Shown here: one piece after another, positions 1 through 6,357 of the stretch
Layout of the letters: every line of letters starts with the position of its first letter
Position numbering within the stretch: position 1 is the stretch's first letter
Assembly: GCA_005801425.1 (NCBI GenBank)
Contig: SYDY01000012.1
Location: 1-7,249, forward strand
Reading direction: 5' to 3'
Length of the DNA stretch: 7,249 nt
From: Bdellovibrionales bacterium
Lineage (GTDB): Bacteria > Myxococcota > XYA12-FULL-58-9 > SYDY01
Translations under genes and position numbers: made by a program
Notes under the pieces: model-generated
Seen by the model: the letters and a program-made list of their open reading frames with translations, nothing else
What the model was told of the DNA's origin: nothing
The model's database searches: none

Positions 1-42
1 GACCCCCAGTCAAGTGCGCTAACCAGGCTGCGCTACGCCCCG
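1..42 (-). tRNA. tRNA-Pro(GGG), 5' part, cut by window edge
   Basis: Read on the minus strand, the sequence folds as the first 40-odd nucleotides of a tRNA. It has a 7-nt acceptor strand CGGGGCG (42-36), T8-A9, D stem GCGC/GCGC with a GG-containing loop, and anticodon stem strand CTTGA. The 7-nt loop CTGGGGG places the anticodon GGG at 7-5, which reads CCC proline codons. The first bases of the 3' stem strand (TC) are present, and the rest lies beyond base 1. The acceptor and D arm resemble bacterial tRNA-Pro. It lies beyond the ihfA-merR end of the operon, a place where I recall a tRNA-Pro in pseudomonads too, but here a convergent gene pair intervenes and the tRNA has its own promoter. Confidence 0.93.
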
Positions 43-54
43 ACACATGCGAAG

Positions 55-84
55 CCTATAGGCGATGCGCCTATTAAAGGTCAA
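55..84 (-). promoter_or_regulatory. Sigma70-type promoter of tRNA-Pro
   Basis: On the minus strand there is a -35 box TTGACC (84-79), an 18-nt spacer and a -10 box TATAGG (60-55). The -10 ends 12 nt before the mature tRNA 5' end at 42, so transcription would start about 5 nt upstream of the tRNA, a normal leader length for RNase P processing. The stretch after the -10 is GC-containing. No experimental support is available. Confidence 0.6.
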
Positions 85-92
85 GGCAGTAT

Positions 93-115
93 GAGCGGAC
101 GGGACGTCCGCGCTC
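93..115. repeat. REP-like GC-rich palindrome in the divergent gap
   Basis: GCGGACG (95-101), loop GGA, CGTCCGC (105-111) form a perfect 7-bp hairpin. GAGC on the left and GCTC on the right can pair in a shifted register. It sits in the 119-nt gap between tRNA-Pro and the lipoprotein gene, just upstream of the tRNA -35 box. The minus-strand form (GGGAGCGCGGACGTCCCG...) resembles intergenic palindromes I recall as dispersed in many bacterial genomes. There is no U-run, so a terminator role is unlikely. Confidence 0.55.
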
Positions 116-161
116 CCAGGAAGTTTGTTCGAGGGAACGGCTGTGATAGTTTGTGCACGTG

Positions 162-848
162 ATGAGACCATGGATTTATTTTGTAGTGTTCGTCGTCAGT
201 GTCAGTGGATGCAGTGTGCAAGAACAGCTGCCGCTGGAAAATAGGCCCTGTGCAGAGAATGGAGCCTGTCTTGAGGGCTACACGTGCGTTAGTTCGACCT
301 GTATTCCCGTGGGAGGAACCCCACTCGCCGCACCCTGTTTAGACTCGCTCCAATGCGCCGATAATGCTGTTTGTTTGCTTCCTGGGATCTACGAACACAC
401 AGCCTGCCGCGATCCATGTCAAAAAGTATTCGAGCAAAGTACATGCCCCAATGGCACGTTTTGTGTGCCTGGAGTCAATGCAGAACATGAACGTGTTGCG
501 GCATGTGTACCTGGCACTGAAGGCACTGTTTTGGCTGCGTTAACGCCGCCGTGCACTGTTTCTTGTCATGCACTTGCATGCGGCAACGATTGCCCCGCGA
601 TGCAAAGCTGCCAACCGGTAGGCACCACCCAAAAACTCGTTTGTTTGGATATTCAAGCAGGTGTTCCGCTGGGTGAACAAAACGCACCATGTGACTTGCA
701 TGAAAAACAATGCAACCCGAGCTATGGCTGTTACTTGGGTTCATGCAAAAAATACTGTGAGGTGGCTGTGACAGACGTATGTGCAAGTCAGGGTGCAACG
801 ACGTGTCTAGCCCTCACAAACGGCAGTAAACTTGGGCACTGTCGTTAA
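162..848 (+). CDS. Cysteine-rich putative lipoprotein
   Basis: This is a predicted secreted lipoprotein of 228 residues; its function is unknown. The N-terminus (MRPW, then a hydrophobic run IYFVVFVVSV) ends in the lipobox VSGC, so cleavage and lipidation at Cys17 are expected. The protein then carries 26 more cysteines, more than one residue in ten. They fall in clusters such as PCxxNGxCxxGYxCxxxxC (residues about 29-48), CRDPC, CTVSC...CGNDC and C-x5-C-x4-C-x3-C near the C-terminus (YGCYLGSCKKYC is part of it). This is the look of small disulfide-rich surface modules common in Myxococcota and Bradymonadota secreted proteins. ATG at 162 gives a compact signal peptide; GTG at 153 would add three residues, and a TAG lies in frame at 147. 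Neither start has a clear ribosome binding site. The M23 peptidase gene follows 28 nt later on the same strand, so the two may share a transcript. No enzyme motif is visible; a structural or binding role is a guess. Confidence 0.8.
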   Translation: MRPWIYFVVFVVSVSGCSVQEQLPLENRPCAENGACLEGYTCVSSTCIPVGGTPLAAPCLDSLQCADNAVCLLPGIYEHTACRDPCQKVFEQSTCPNGTFCVPGVNAEHERVAACVPGTEGTVLAALTPPCTVSCHALACGNDCPAMQSCQPVGTTQKLVCLDIQAGVPLGEQNAPCDLHEKQCNPSYGCYLGSCKKYCEVAVTDVCASQGATTCLALTNGSKLGHCR

Positions 849-876
849 AAGCCCATTTCAGGATATAAGACCCCTC

Positions 877-1650
877 GTGTTTACCGTCACACTCATCGGC
901 CGCGACATGCAGCCCAAATTCACATGGAACATCAAACGATCGCATGGCGTGATCGCAAGTTTTTGTCTTGTCACGATCATGTGTTTTCCTCGCGAAAAAA
1001 AGATACTTACAACAGAAAACCAGCAACTTGCCGCGCAAGTAACCCAACAAACGGCCCTCTTAGAAACATTGAGAGATCTTGATCTTGCATGCGAGCGAGA
1101 CATGCATCGATTGATTGCACACAGTCACATTCCGGTGCTTGACGCTGGATCTTCTAAACCCATGGCATGTGAAACCCTCGCAAGGCGTGCACGCGATCTT
1201 ACGCTTCGCCTTGGCGATCTTGATGCGTATTTTGTGGATGTCAATTGGGTACTCAGCAACACGCCGTCAGTAACACCCATTGCCCATCGAAAAATCACAA
1301 GTAGTTTTGGGCAAAGACAAGATCCCTTCGACAATCATTTTGTTTGGCATAAAGGCTTGGATTTAAGTGGTCGTATGGGAACCCCTGTGGTGGCCTCTGC
1401 CGACGGCTCTGTCGTATTTGCAGGATGGCGCGGAGGGTACGGTAAAATTGTGGTCATCGATCACGGCTTTGGAATACAAACCCACTACGGCCATCTTCAC
1501 ACGATTGATGTGGCAGAAGGCGATGCAGTCCGCCGTGGTGATCAAATCGCAGAAATAGGCAGCACAGGACGGTCCACCGCTCCCCATCTGCACTACGAAG
1601 TAAGACGCTACGGACTACCAGTGGATCCTAAAAATTATTTGTTGGATTAG
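877..1650 (+). CDS. M23-family zinc metallopeptidase (LytM-type, membrane-anchored)
   Basis: This is a predicted peptidoglycan endopeptidase, or a LytM factor that activates amidases, acting in the periplasm. From the GTG at 877 it has 257 residues. Residues 1-22 are a short cytoplasmic leader (FTVTLIGRD...), about 23-37 are a short hydrophobic segment (HGVIASFCLVTIMCF), and about 40-80 look coiled-coil (ENQQLAAQVTQQTALLETL). The C-terminal half is the peptidase domain. The zinc and catalytic residues are all present: HKGLD (His158, Asp162), YGHLH (His206) and PHLHYEV (His237, His239), so it should be active rather than a degenerate LytM. The fold signatures SFGxRxDP, GTPVVASADGxVVFAGW and GDxIAEIGSTGRSTAPH fit. 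GTG 877 is preferred because related proteins keep a short FT-rich cytoplasmic leader before the membrane segment. ATG 907 would remove ten residues of it, and TTG 832 would overlap the lipoprotein gene. An AGGA at 860-863 is a weak, distant ribosome site. Confidence 0.88.
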   Translation: MFTVTLIGRDMQPKFTWNIKRSHGVIASFCLVTIMCFPREKKILTTENQQLAAQVTQQTALLETLRDLDLACERDMHRLIAHSHIPVLDAGSSKPMACETLARRARDLTLRLGDLDAYFVDVNWVLSNTPSVTPIAHRKITSSFGQRQDPFDNHFVWHKGLDLSGRMGTPVVASADGSVVFAGWRGGYGKIVVIDHGFGIQTHYGHLHTIDVAEGDAVRRGDQIAEIGSTGRSTAPHLHYEVRRYGLPVDPKNYLLD

Positions 1651-1654
1651 GACG

Positions 1655-1694
1655 ATTATGGCGCAGCAAGCTGCGCCGCTACCTGCACCATAAT
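1655..1694. repeat. Nested palindrome between convergent genes
   Basis: The 50-nt gap between the stops of the M23 gene and merR holds two inverted repeats. An inner hairpin GGCGCAG (1660-1666), loop CAAG, CTGCGCC (1671-1677) sits inside an outer perfect 7-bp pair ATTATGG (1655-1661) / CCATAAT (1688-1694). The two share GG at 1660-1661, so they compete at that edge. There is no T-run on either side, so it is not a classic intrinsic terminator, but a stable hairpin here could mark the 3' ends of both convergent transcripts. The GC-rich core resembles dispersed REP-like palindromes. Confidence 0.55.
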
Positions 1695-1700
1695 AGAACA

Positions 1701-2102
1701 TCAATACGATTTACAAAACGCGACCAATTCTTCTAATTTTTTTCGAACTTTAAAGAAGGGTTCACTGTTGCGCGCAGGCGCAACAATTCGTCCTCGGCTC
1801 GGCACAAGGAGCACGGGGCGCACGCCCTGCGAAAGCTGTCGCTTTACCCCAGCCAAAGTAAATTTTTCATCGCGTAAAAGTCGTCTTACTTCACGAAATA
1901 TTTCAATATCTTTGCGTCGATATCGCCTTTGATTCGACGATGTTTTGGTGGGTTTGATCCCGGGGACTTCTTTTTCCCAGTAGCGCAAGACATGCGCCTC
2001 CACCCCAACCAAATGCGACGCTTCGCCAATTTTGAAATAAGGCTTATCTGGAATAGGCGCATCGGGGTGCAACAACGTTTTTTTTCCGTTTCTCATCACC
2101 AT
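1701..2102 (-). CDS. MerR-family transcriptional regulator (ihfA-linked type)
   Basis: This is a short DNA-binding protein of 133 residues. The winged-helix MerR domain covers about 22-90. YFKIGEASHLVGVEAHVLRYWEKE (22-45) is the helix-turn-helix, the segment with SSNQRRYRRKDIE (55-67) is the wing with its RRY motif, and RLLRDEKFTLAGVKRQL (74-90) is the second helical pair. The tail of about 40 residues is basic and lacks cysteines placed for metal binding or any known effector domain (its only Cys is residue 130), so the ligand is unknown. Proteins of this compact type are repeatedly found just downstream of ihfA; their targets are not established to my knowledge. ATG at 2102 follows the ihfA TGA by 2 nt, which suggests translational coupling. 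ATG at 2096 or the TTG overlapping the stop (2108) are alternatives. It is the last gene of the operon. Confidence 0.85.
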   Translation of the reverse strand: MVMRNGKKTLLHPDAPIPDKPYFKIGEASHLVGVEAHVLRYWEKEVPGIKPTKTSSNQRRYRRKDIEIFREVRRLLRDEKFTLAGVKRQLSQGVRPVLLVPSRGRIVAPARNSEPFFKVRKKLEELVAFCKSY

Positions 2103-2104
2103 AA

Positions 2105-2434
2105 TCAACGCGCAACAGCGCTTGCCTCTTCTTTGTCACCATTCAGCGCTGATTTTAGAACCTGGGATGGTTTAAAAGTAAGCACCTTGCGTGCAGCAAT
2201 ATTGATCACCTCGCCGGTTTGAGGATTACGCCCCAAACGTGCTTTTTTATCACGCACTTCAAAGTTGCCAAAGCCGCTGATTTTGATCCGCAGACCTTGC
2301 TCTAAGGTTGTTTTGATGGTTTCAAAAATAAGCTCAACAACATCCGAAGCCTCTTTTTTTGAGAAACCCACCTCTGAATAGATGGCATCCACAAGATCGG
2401 CTTTGGTCATGGTCCCGTGTTCAGTCGACGACAT
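2105..2434 (-). CDS. ihfA: Integration host factor subunit alpha
   Basis: This is an HU/IHF-family DNA-bending protein, 109 residues from ATG 2434. It would pair with IHF beta (not in this window) and bend DNA at promoters, origins and recombination sites. Visible family marks are the N-terminal helices (TKADLVDAIYSEVGFSKKEA), the SGFGNFEVRDKKAR strand, and the DNA-intercalating arm GRNPQTGE (68-75) with the key proline at 71. ARKVLTFKPSQVLKSALN follows. The link to pheT upstream matches the classic pheST-ihfA arrangement, which is why alpha rather than beta or HU is called. The first eight residues (MSSTEHGT) are extra relative to typical homologues, which begin near MTKADLV; ATG at 2410 would give a 101-residue protein of standard form. 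A promoter-like sequence right before 2434 bears on this choice. The C-terminal tail after residue 99 is short and acidic. Confidence 0.93.
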   Translation of the reverse strand: MSSTEHGTMTKADLVDAIYSEVGFSKKEASDVVELIFETIKTTLEQGLRIKISGFGNFEVRDKKARLGRNPQTGEVINIAARKVLTFKPSQVLKSALNGDKEEASAVAR

Positions 2435-2440
2435 GAATCA

Positions 2441-2469
2441 ACTATAGGTCCACATGGGAGCGAGAGCAA
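2441..2469 (-). promoter_or_regulatory. Candidate internal promoter for ihfA-merR
   Basis: In the 44-nt pheT-ihfA gap, the minus strand shows TTGCTC (2469-2464), a 17-nt spacer and TATAGT (2446-2441), a fair sigma70-type pair. The predicted start of transcription, about seven nt downstream of the -10, falls at or next to the A of the ATG at 2434. The transcript would therefore be leaderless or would use ATG 2410. ihfA could then be expressed independently of the translation operon. No operator is evident. Confidence 0.4.
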
Positions 2470-2478
2470 TTCCCTGAA

Positions 2479-4908
2479 CTACCCAGCACGCACTGTCACA
2501 CCCAATGTTTGCTGCAAACCTTGCAAAACATCGTCAAATGCACGCGCAATTTCTGCATCAATAAGGGTTCTGGTGTTGCTTCTGTAATAAATAGAGAAAG
2601 CCAGACTGACCATGCCTTCTGGAACACCTTTGCCTTCGTAGACATCAAAGAGCTGCACATCTTGCACAACGCCCTGCTCGATTTTTCCACCCGCATGGGT
2701 AAGGAGAAATTGTCTGATATCTTCGCTAAGAAGGGTTTTCGGCGCTACCACGGCCACATCACGTCGCACGCCTGGAAATTTGGGTAAGGCTGTGTAGACG
2801 GGTGATTTGCTGCCACACGCTTCCATGGCATCCAGATCAAGCTCAGCCACAAACGTCGGGCCTTTAAGTGCAAAATGCCGTTCAAGCGCAGGATGCAATT
2901 GCCCAACAAAGCCCACAGAAATATCGTCCACACGAATCGTCGCGCACGCCCCAGGATGCGTTCCCAATTGCGCATCCGAAGGTTGCAACCTCACAACCCC
3001 ATTGACGTTCGCCGTGTTCAAAAGGTCTTGCACCACACCCGATAGATCATAAAAAGTAACAACGTCATTGGCAGAACAATACCACGCTTCGCCGTAACGT
3101 TTTCCCTGAAGAAGCAATGCAAAAGCACGACGTTCGCGCGGCAGTGGATTTCCAACATCAAAAAAACTGCGCCCGATTTCAAACAACCGCAGATCATCCA
3201 TGCCATGCCGCGCGTGATAGGCCGCAATGTGCAATAAACCTGGCACCAGCGATGTGCGCATGCAACTGTGTTCTTCACCCAACGGATTGCTCATACGAAC
3301 TGATTTATGGGTTGAAAACATCGACGCGTCAGACGGCGCGTGAAACCCATAAGTCACTGTTTCGCTGTAGCCCGACGCCAAAGCTTGCTTCCTCAGCAAG
3401 CCTTCGAGTGGCGGCCCCGGCATGATCTGCGACGCCACATGGCCCCATGAAGGATCCGGTAAAGTTTCGGGTATATTGTCGTAACCAAAACGACGCGCGA
3501 CTTCTTCGATTAAGTCCACTTCACGGGTCACATCAGGCCGAAATCCTGGGACTTCAAACGTCAATTGCGTTTGTGTATGGCGAGTACACGCAAAGCCGAT
3601 AGGCTCAAGCAAGCGAATCATGGCTTCTACGGGCATATCCACGCCCAAGACGTGTTTTACGCGCTCAGGACGCAATGACACTTCACGCAGACGGCGTTCG
3701 GAAGAACCCGCCTCAACCACACCACGACCCACACGACCGCCTGCGATTTCCACCAACAACTGTGCGCAACGATCGAGTGCACGCAAAAGTCCTACTTCGT
3801 CGGTGCCGCGATCAAAACGATACGAACTTTCGGTGCGCAAACCATGACGTTTGGCTGTACGTCGAACATGCTTGGGATCAAAGCACGCGCATTCGATCAC
3901 CACCGTTTCGGTGCTGTTTGTGACTTCGGATCCTGCGCCACCGATCACCCCTGCCAACGCCACAGGGCCGTTTCCATCGGCAATCACCAAATCTTCGCCA
4001 TGGGCCGTTCGTACTTTGCCGTCCAGCGTAGGGACCTGTTCACCAGGGACAGCATAACGTACGGTCAATGTGAGTTTCCCACCCGCAGGCGCACGCAAAC
4101 GATTTAAATCGAAGGCATGCAACGGCTGCCCCAACTCAAGCATCACATAGTTAGTGGCATCAACAACATTGTTAATGCTGCGTTGACCTGCGGCCTCAAG
4201 GCGACGAATCAGCCACGAAGGCGATGGACCCACTTTCACGCCATCCACAACACGCACCGCATAGCGACGACATGCAGAAGGTACATCCACGCGCACGTTG
4301 ATGCGGCTTGATGCTTCCACGTCGTATTCAGAGACACGCTGCGCACCCTGCACCAAGCGTCCGCCTTGGGTTGCGCTGATTTCTCGTGCAACCCCCACGT
4401 GCGAGAGGAGATCAGGTCGGTTTGGCGTAATACCAAGTTCAAAAACCGCGGCACGCTCAGCCAACGGGCCAATGGGACTGCCCACTTCAGCACGCGCGCT
4501 ATCCAAAATCCAAAGTCCCTCACCGAGCGTGGGGATCCCCAATTCAGACAATGCACACAGCATACCCATGCTGGGTTGGCCACGGATCTCCCGATGAACG
4601 ATTTCCCCCGCCACCACCACTGCGCCAATGGGCGCATAGGCCACCTTCTGCCCAGCTGCCACATTGGGTGCACCGCACACCACGGTATGATGTTCATTGC
4701 CGTCGCTGACCCTGCACACGTGCAGATGATCAGCGTTGGGATGCGGCAGCACAGACAGCACCTCCCCGACAATCACCCCCGAAACCTTGGGACTTATGCT
4801 GTGCACAGCTTCTACTTCAATACCGGCACGCAGAAGAGTCTCCGTCAAAGCATCCAGAGAACTTGGGAGTTTGACGAAATCCGATAGCCAATCCAAGCTG
4901 ACGCGCAT
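2479..4908 (-). CDS. pheT: Phenylalanyl-tRNA synthetase beta subunit
   Basis: This is the beta subunit of the alpha2-beta2 enzyme that charges tRNA-Phe in the cytoplasm: tRNA binding and editing of mischarged Tyr. Its 809 residues match the family (about 800). In order: N-terminal MRVSLDWLSDFV; the OB-fold tRNA-binding domain at about 40-148 (VLPHPNADHLHVCRVSDG); B3/B4 editing domain at about 212-385 (NNVVDATNYVMLELGQPLHAFD, 246-267); B5 at about 405-475 (PGFRPDVTREVDLIEEVARRFGYDNIP region); the catalytic-like core at about 490-690 (SNPLGEEHSCMRTSLVPGLL, 540-559); and the C-terminal FDX-ACB anticodon-binding domain at about 708-801 (LPKFPGVRRDVAVV, YRSNTRTLIDAEI). It starts 3 nt after the pheS stop, with GGTGGGTGAG inside the pheS end as a possible ribosome site, so coupling should give equal subunits. 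It is intact, with no frameshift. Confidence 0.98.
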   Translation of the reverse strand: MRVSLDWLSDFVKLPSSLDALTETLLRAGIEVEAVHSISPKVSGVIVGEVLSVLPHPNADHLHVCRVSDGNEHHTVVCGAPNVAAGQKVAYAPIGAVVVAGEIVHREIRGQPSMGMLCALSELGIPTLGEGLWILDSARAEVGSPIGPLAERAAVFELGITPNRPDLLSHVGVAREISATQGGRLVQGAQRVSEYDVEASSRINVRVDVPSACRRYAVRVVDGVKVGPSPSWLIRRLEAAGQRSINNVVDATNYVMLELGQPLHAFDLNRLRAPAGGKLTLTVRYAVPGEQVPTLDGKVRTAHGEDLVIADGNGPVALAGVIGGAGSEVTNSTETVVIECACFDPKHVRRTAKRHGLRTESSYRFDRGTDEVGLLRALDRCAQLLVEIAGGRVGRGVVEAGSSERRLREVSLRPERVKHVLGVDMPVEAMIRLLEPIGFACTRHTQTQLTFEVPGFRPDVTREVDLIEEVARRFGYDNIPETLPDPSWGHVASQIMPGPPLEGLLRKQALASGYSETVTYGFHAPSDASMFSTHKSVRMSNPLGEEHSCMRTSLVPGLLHIAAYHARHGMDDLRLFEIGRSFFDVGNPLPRERRAFALLLQGKRYGEAWYCSANDVVTFYDLSGVVQDLLNTANVNGVVRLQPSDAQLGTHPGACATIRVDDISVGFVGQLHPALERHFALKGPTFVAELDLDAMEACGSKSPVYTALPKFPGVRRDVAVVAPKTLLSEDIRQFLLTHAGGKIEQGVVQDVQLFDVYEGKGVPEGMVSLAFSIYYRSNTRTLIDAEIARAFDDVLQGLQQTLGVTVRAG

Positions 4909-4911
4909 CGC

Positions 4912-5904
4912 TCACCCACCGCCAAATTGTCGTAAAAATCGCATATCATTGTCGTAAAAATGACGGATGTCTTCGATGCCCCAGCGCATCATCGCCACAC
5001 GTTCAACACCGATACCAAATGCAAAACCACGGGCCACTTCAGGATCGTAACCCACAGCCTGCAACACCGCCGGATCGACCATCCCTGCACCCAGCACTTC
5101 CAGCCAACGCCCACCGGGTCTGCGAACATCCACTTCCGCCGAGGGCTCCGTGAATGGGAAAAAACTTGGACGCATGCGTATATCAATTTGCGAACCAAAC
5201 AATGTGCTGGCCAAACGCCGAAGTACGCCGCGCAGATCCGCAAACGTTGCACTGTGATCAATCCACAACGCTTCCACTTGATGAAATACAGGCGAATGCG
5301 TGGCATCCACGTCGTCGCGACGATACACCATCCCAGGGCACACAATGCGCACAGGCGGCGTTCGGCCTTCCATAACACGGATCTGAACATTGCTTGTGTG
5401 GGTGCGCAACACCACGCCAGGCGACACAAAAAATGTATCTTGCATATCGCGCGCGGGATGATCAGCTTGAATGTTCAATGCTTCAAAGTTGTACCAATCG
5501 GTCTCCACTTGGGGACCATCGGCCACCTCAAAACCTAGCTGTACAAGGGCTTGAACAATATCGTCTTGAATGATCCGCAAAGGATGCGGGGATCCCAATG
5601 CCAAACGCCGCGCAGGACGCGTAACGTCGATGCTTCCTGCGGCAAGCTGCGCACGCTCTTCACGCAACGCCAATTGTTCTTGTGCATCGCGAAGGGCCGT
5701 TTCAATGCGATCTTTGGCCACATTGATCTCTTGCCCTTGCGTCTTGCGATCTTCCGGCGTTGCATCTTTCAATGCACGCAACAGATCGGCAACACGGCCT
5801 TTTTTACCGAGATAATCGGCGCGAATGCTGTGAAGTTCATGAATGGTAGTGGCTTCGCCAATGCGATGAAGGGCGACGCCTACGAGAGATTGCAGCTCTT
5901 CCAT
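4912..5904 (-). CDS. pheS: Phenylalanyl-tRNA synthetase alpha subunit
   Basis: This is the catalytic subunit of PheRS (class II synthetase), which makes Phe-AMP and transfers Phe to its tRNA. It has 330 residues, the usual length. Residues 1-90 are the helical coiled-coil arm that grips tRNA (DYLGKKGRVADLLRALK, 30-46). The class II core follows: HPLRIIQDDIVQALVQLGFEVADGPQVETDWYNFEALN (107-144); motif 2 region CPGMVYRRDDVDATHSPVFHQVEAL (189-213); FTEPSAEVDV (251-260); and motif 3 region GFAFGIGVERVAMMRWGIEDIRHFY (293-317). Ala295 in GFAFG is the residue that sets Phe pocket size in known PheS enzymes, so specificity should be normal. The ATG at 5904 is preceded by GGGCGGGG rather than a textbook ribosome site. 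It lies 72 nt after rplT; no Phe-rich leader peptide is seen in that gap. Confidence 0.98.
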   Translation of the reverse strand: MEELQSLVGVALHRIGEATTIHELHSIRADYLGKKGRVADLLRALKDATPEDRKTQGQEINVAKDRIETALRDAQEQLALREERAQLAAGSIDVTRPARRLALGSPHPLRIIQDDIVQALVQLGFEVADGPQVETDWYNFEALNIQADHPARDMQDTFFVSPGVVLRTHTSNVQIRVMEGRTPPVRIVCPGMVYRRDDVDATHSPVFHQVEALWIDHSATFADLRGVLRRLASTLFGSQIDIRMRPSFFPFTEPSAEVDVRRPGGRWLEVLGAGMVDPAVLQAVGYDPEVARGFAFGIGVERVAMMRWGIEDIRHFYDNDMRFLRQFGGG

Positions 5905-5944
5905 GTGACCCCGCCCAAGACATCGGTTTTGCGTGCATATTTTC

Positions 5945-5968
5945 GTAGGGGCGATTCATGAACCGCCC
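5945..5968. repeat. REP-like palindrome between rplT and pheS (element A)
   Basis: GTAG followed by GGGCGATT (5949-5956), loop CATG, AACCGCCC (5961-5968). On the minus strand, which is transcribed, the stem GGGCGGTT/AATCGCCC pairs over 8 bp with one G-U wobble; on the plus strand the same position is an A-C mismatch. It begins 8 nt after the rplT stop. There is no T-run beyond it, so a terminator is unlikely, but it could protect the upstream mRNA 3' end or tune rplT against pheS. It shares the GTAGGGGCG...CCGCCCTT form with the palindrome upstream of rplT, in opposite orientation. Confidence 0.6.
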
Positions 5969-5976
5969 TTATGTCA

Positions 5977-6333
5977 TTAGGCTGCGCACTCTTGGGTCTT
6001 ACGAACGATCGCAGCAAAAGCGGCTGGATCTTGATGCGCCAAGTCGGAAAGGACTTTGCGATCAATTTCGATGTTCGCCACGTTCAGCGCGCTAATAAAG
6101 CGGCTGTAGCTCATGCCCAAAGGTCTAATTGCAGCGTTGATGCGCACAATCCACAAACGTCGGAACTGACGCTTCTTCTGCTTACGACCCACGTAGGCAT
6201 AGGCCAAGGCGCGATCGACTGTTTCTTTCGCGATGGTAAATAGCTTACGTCGCGCGCCCCAGTAACCTTCCGCGCGCTTGAGTAAACGTTTATGACGACG
6301 ACGTGTTTTAGGGCCGCCTTTGGTACGTGGCAT
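5977..6333 (-). CDS. rplT: 50S ribosomal protein L20
   Basis: This is an early-binding 23S rRNA protein needed for 50S assembly; 118 residues, the standard length. The basic helical N-terminal extension (MPRTKGGPKTRRRHKRLLKRAEGYWGARRKLFTIAKE) threads rRNA. The C-terminal globular part carries the family stretch RRLWIVRINAAIRPLGMSYSRFI and the NIEIDRKVLSDLA element. The ATG at 6333 has a strong ribosome site AAGGAG (6347-6342) at about 8 nt spacing. In E. coli and Bacillus L20 represses its own operon by binding mRNA; here a GC-rich hairpin just upstream of the ribosome site could influence translation, but it does not obviously mimic the rRNA site. Normal and complete. Confidence 0.97.
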   Translation of the reverse strand: MPRTKGGPKTRRRHKRLLKRAEGYWGARRKLFTIAKETVDRALAYAYVGRKQKKRQFRRLWIVRINAAIRPLGMSYSRFISALNVANIEIDRKVLSDLAHQDPAAFAAIVRKTQECAA

Positions 6334-6357
6334 GGGACACTCTCCTTAAACGAACAA

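Noticed and set aside
125-152. Lipoprotein promoter TTGTTC ... GATAGT/TAGTTT
   Set aside because: The spacing is 14 or 16 nt and one box is always poor; not strong enough to list. The GTTC-GAGG-GAAC pair within it is short and matches no operator I can name.
1687-2105. Direct repeat ATTATGGTG on the minus strand at merR start and just after merR
   Set aside because: Nine bases only, one copy being the merR start region; likely chance.
4236-4887. Long open frames in other frames across pheT (178 and 173 codons)
   Set aside because: Both lie inside the fully conserved pheT reading frame, have no recognisable domains and are explained as shadows.
4960-5538. 192-codon plus-strand frame opposite pheS
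   Set aside because: It is antisense to catalytic motifs of PheS, with a low-complexity His/Arg-rich product and no ribosome site; a shadow.
5905-5976. Phe attenuator or leader peptide (pheM-like) before pheS
   Set aside because: The only short reading frame from 5959 (MNRPYENMH...) has no Phe run, and the hairpin there has no U-tract. A T-box is also not visible.
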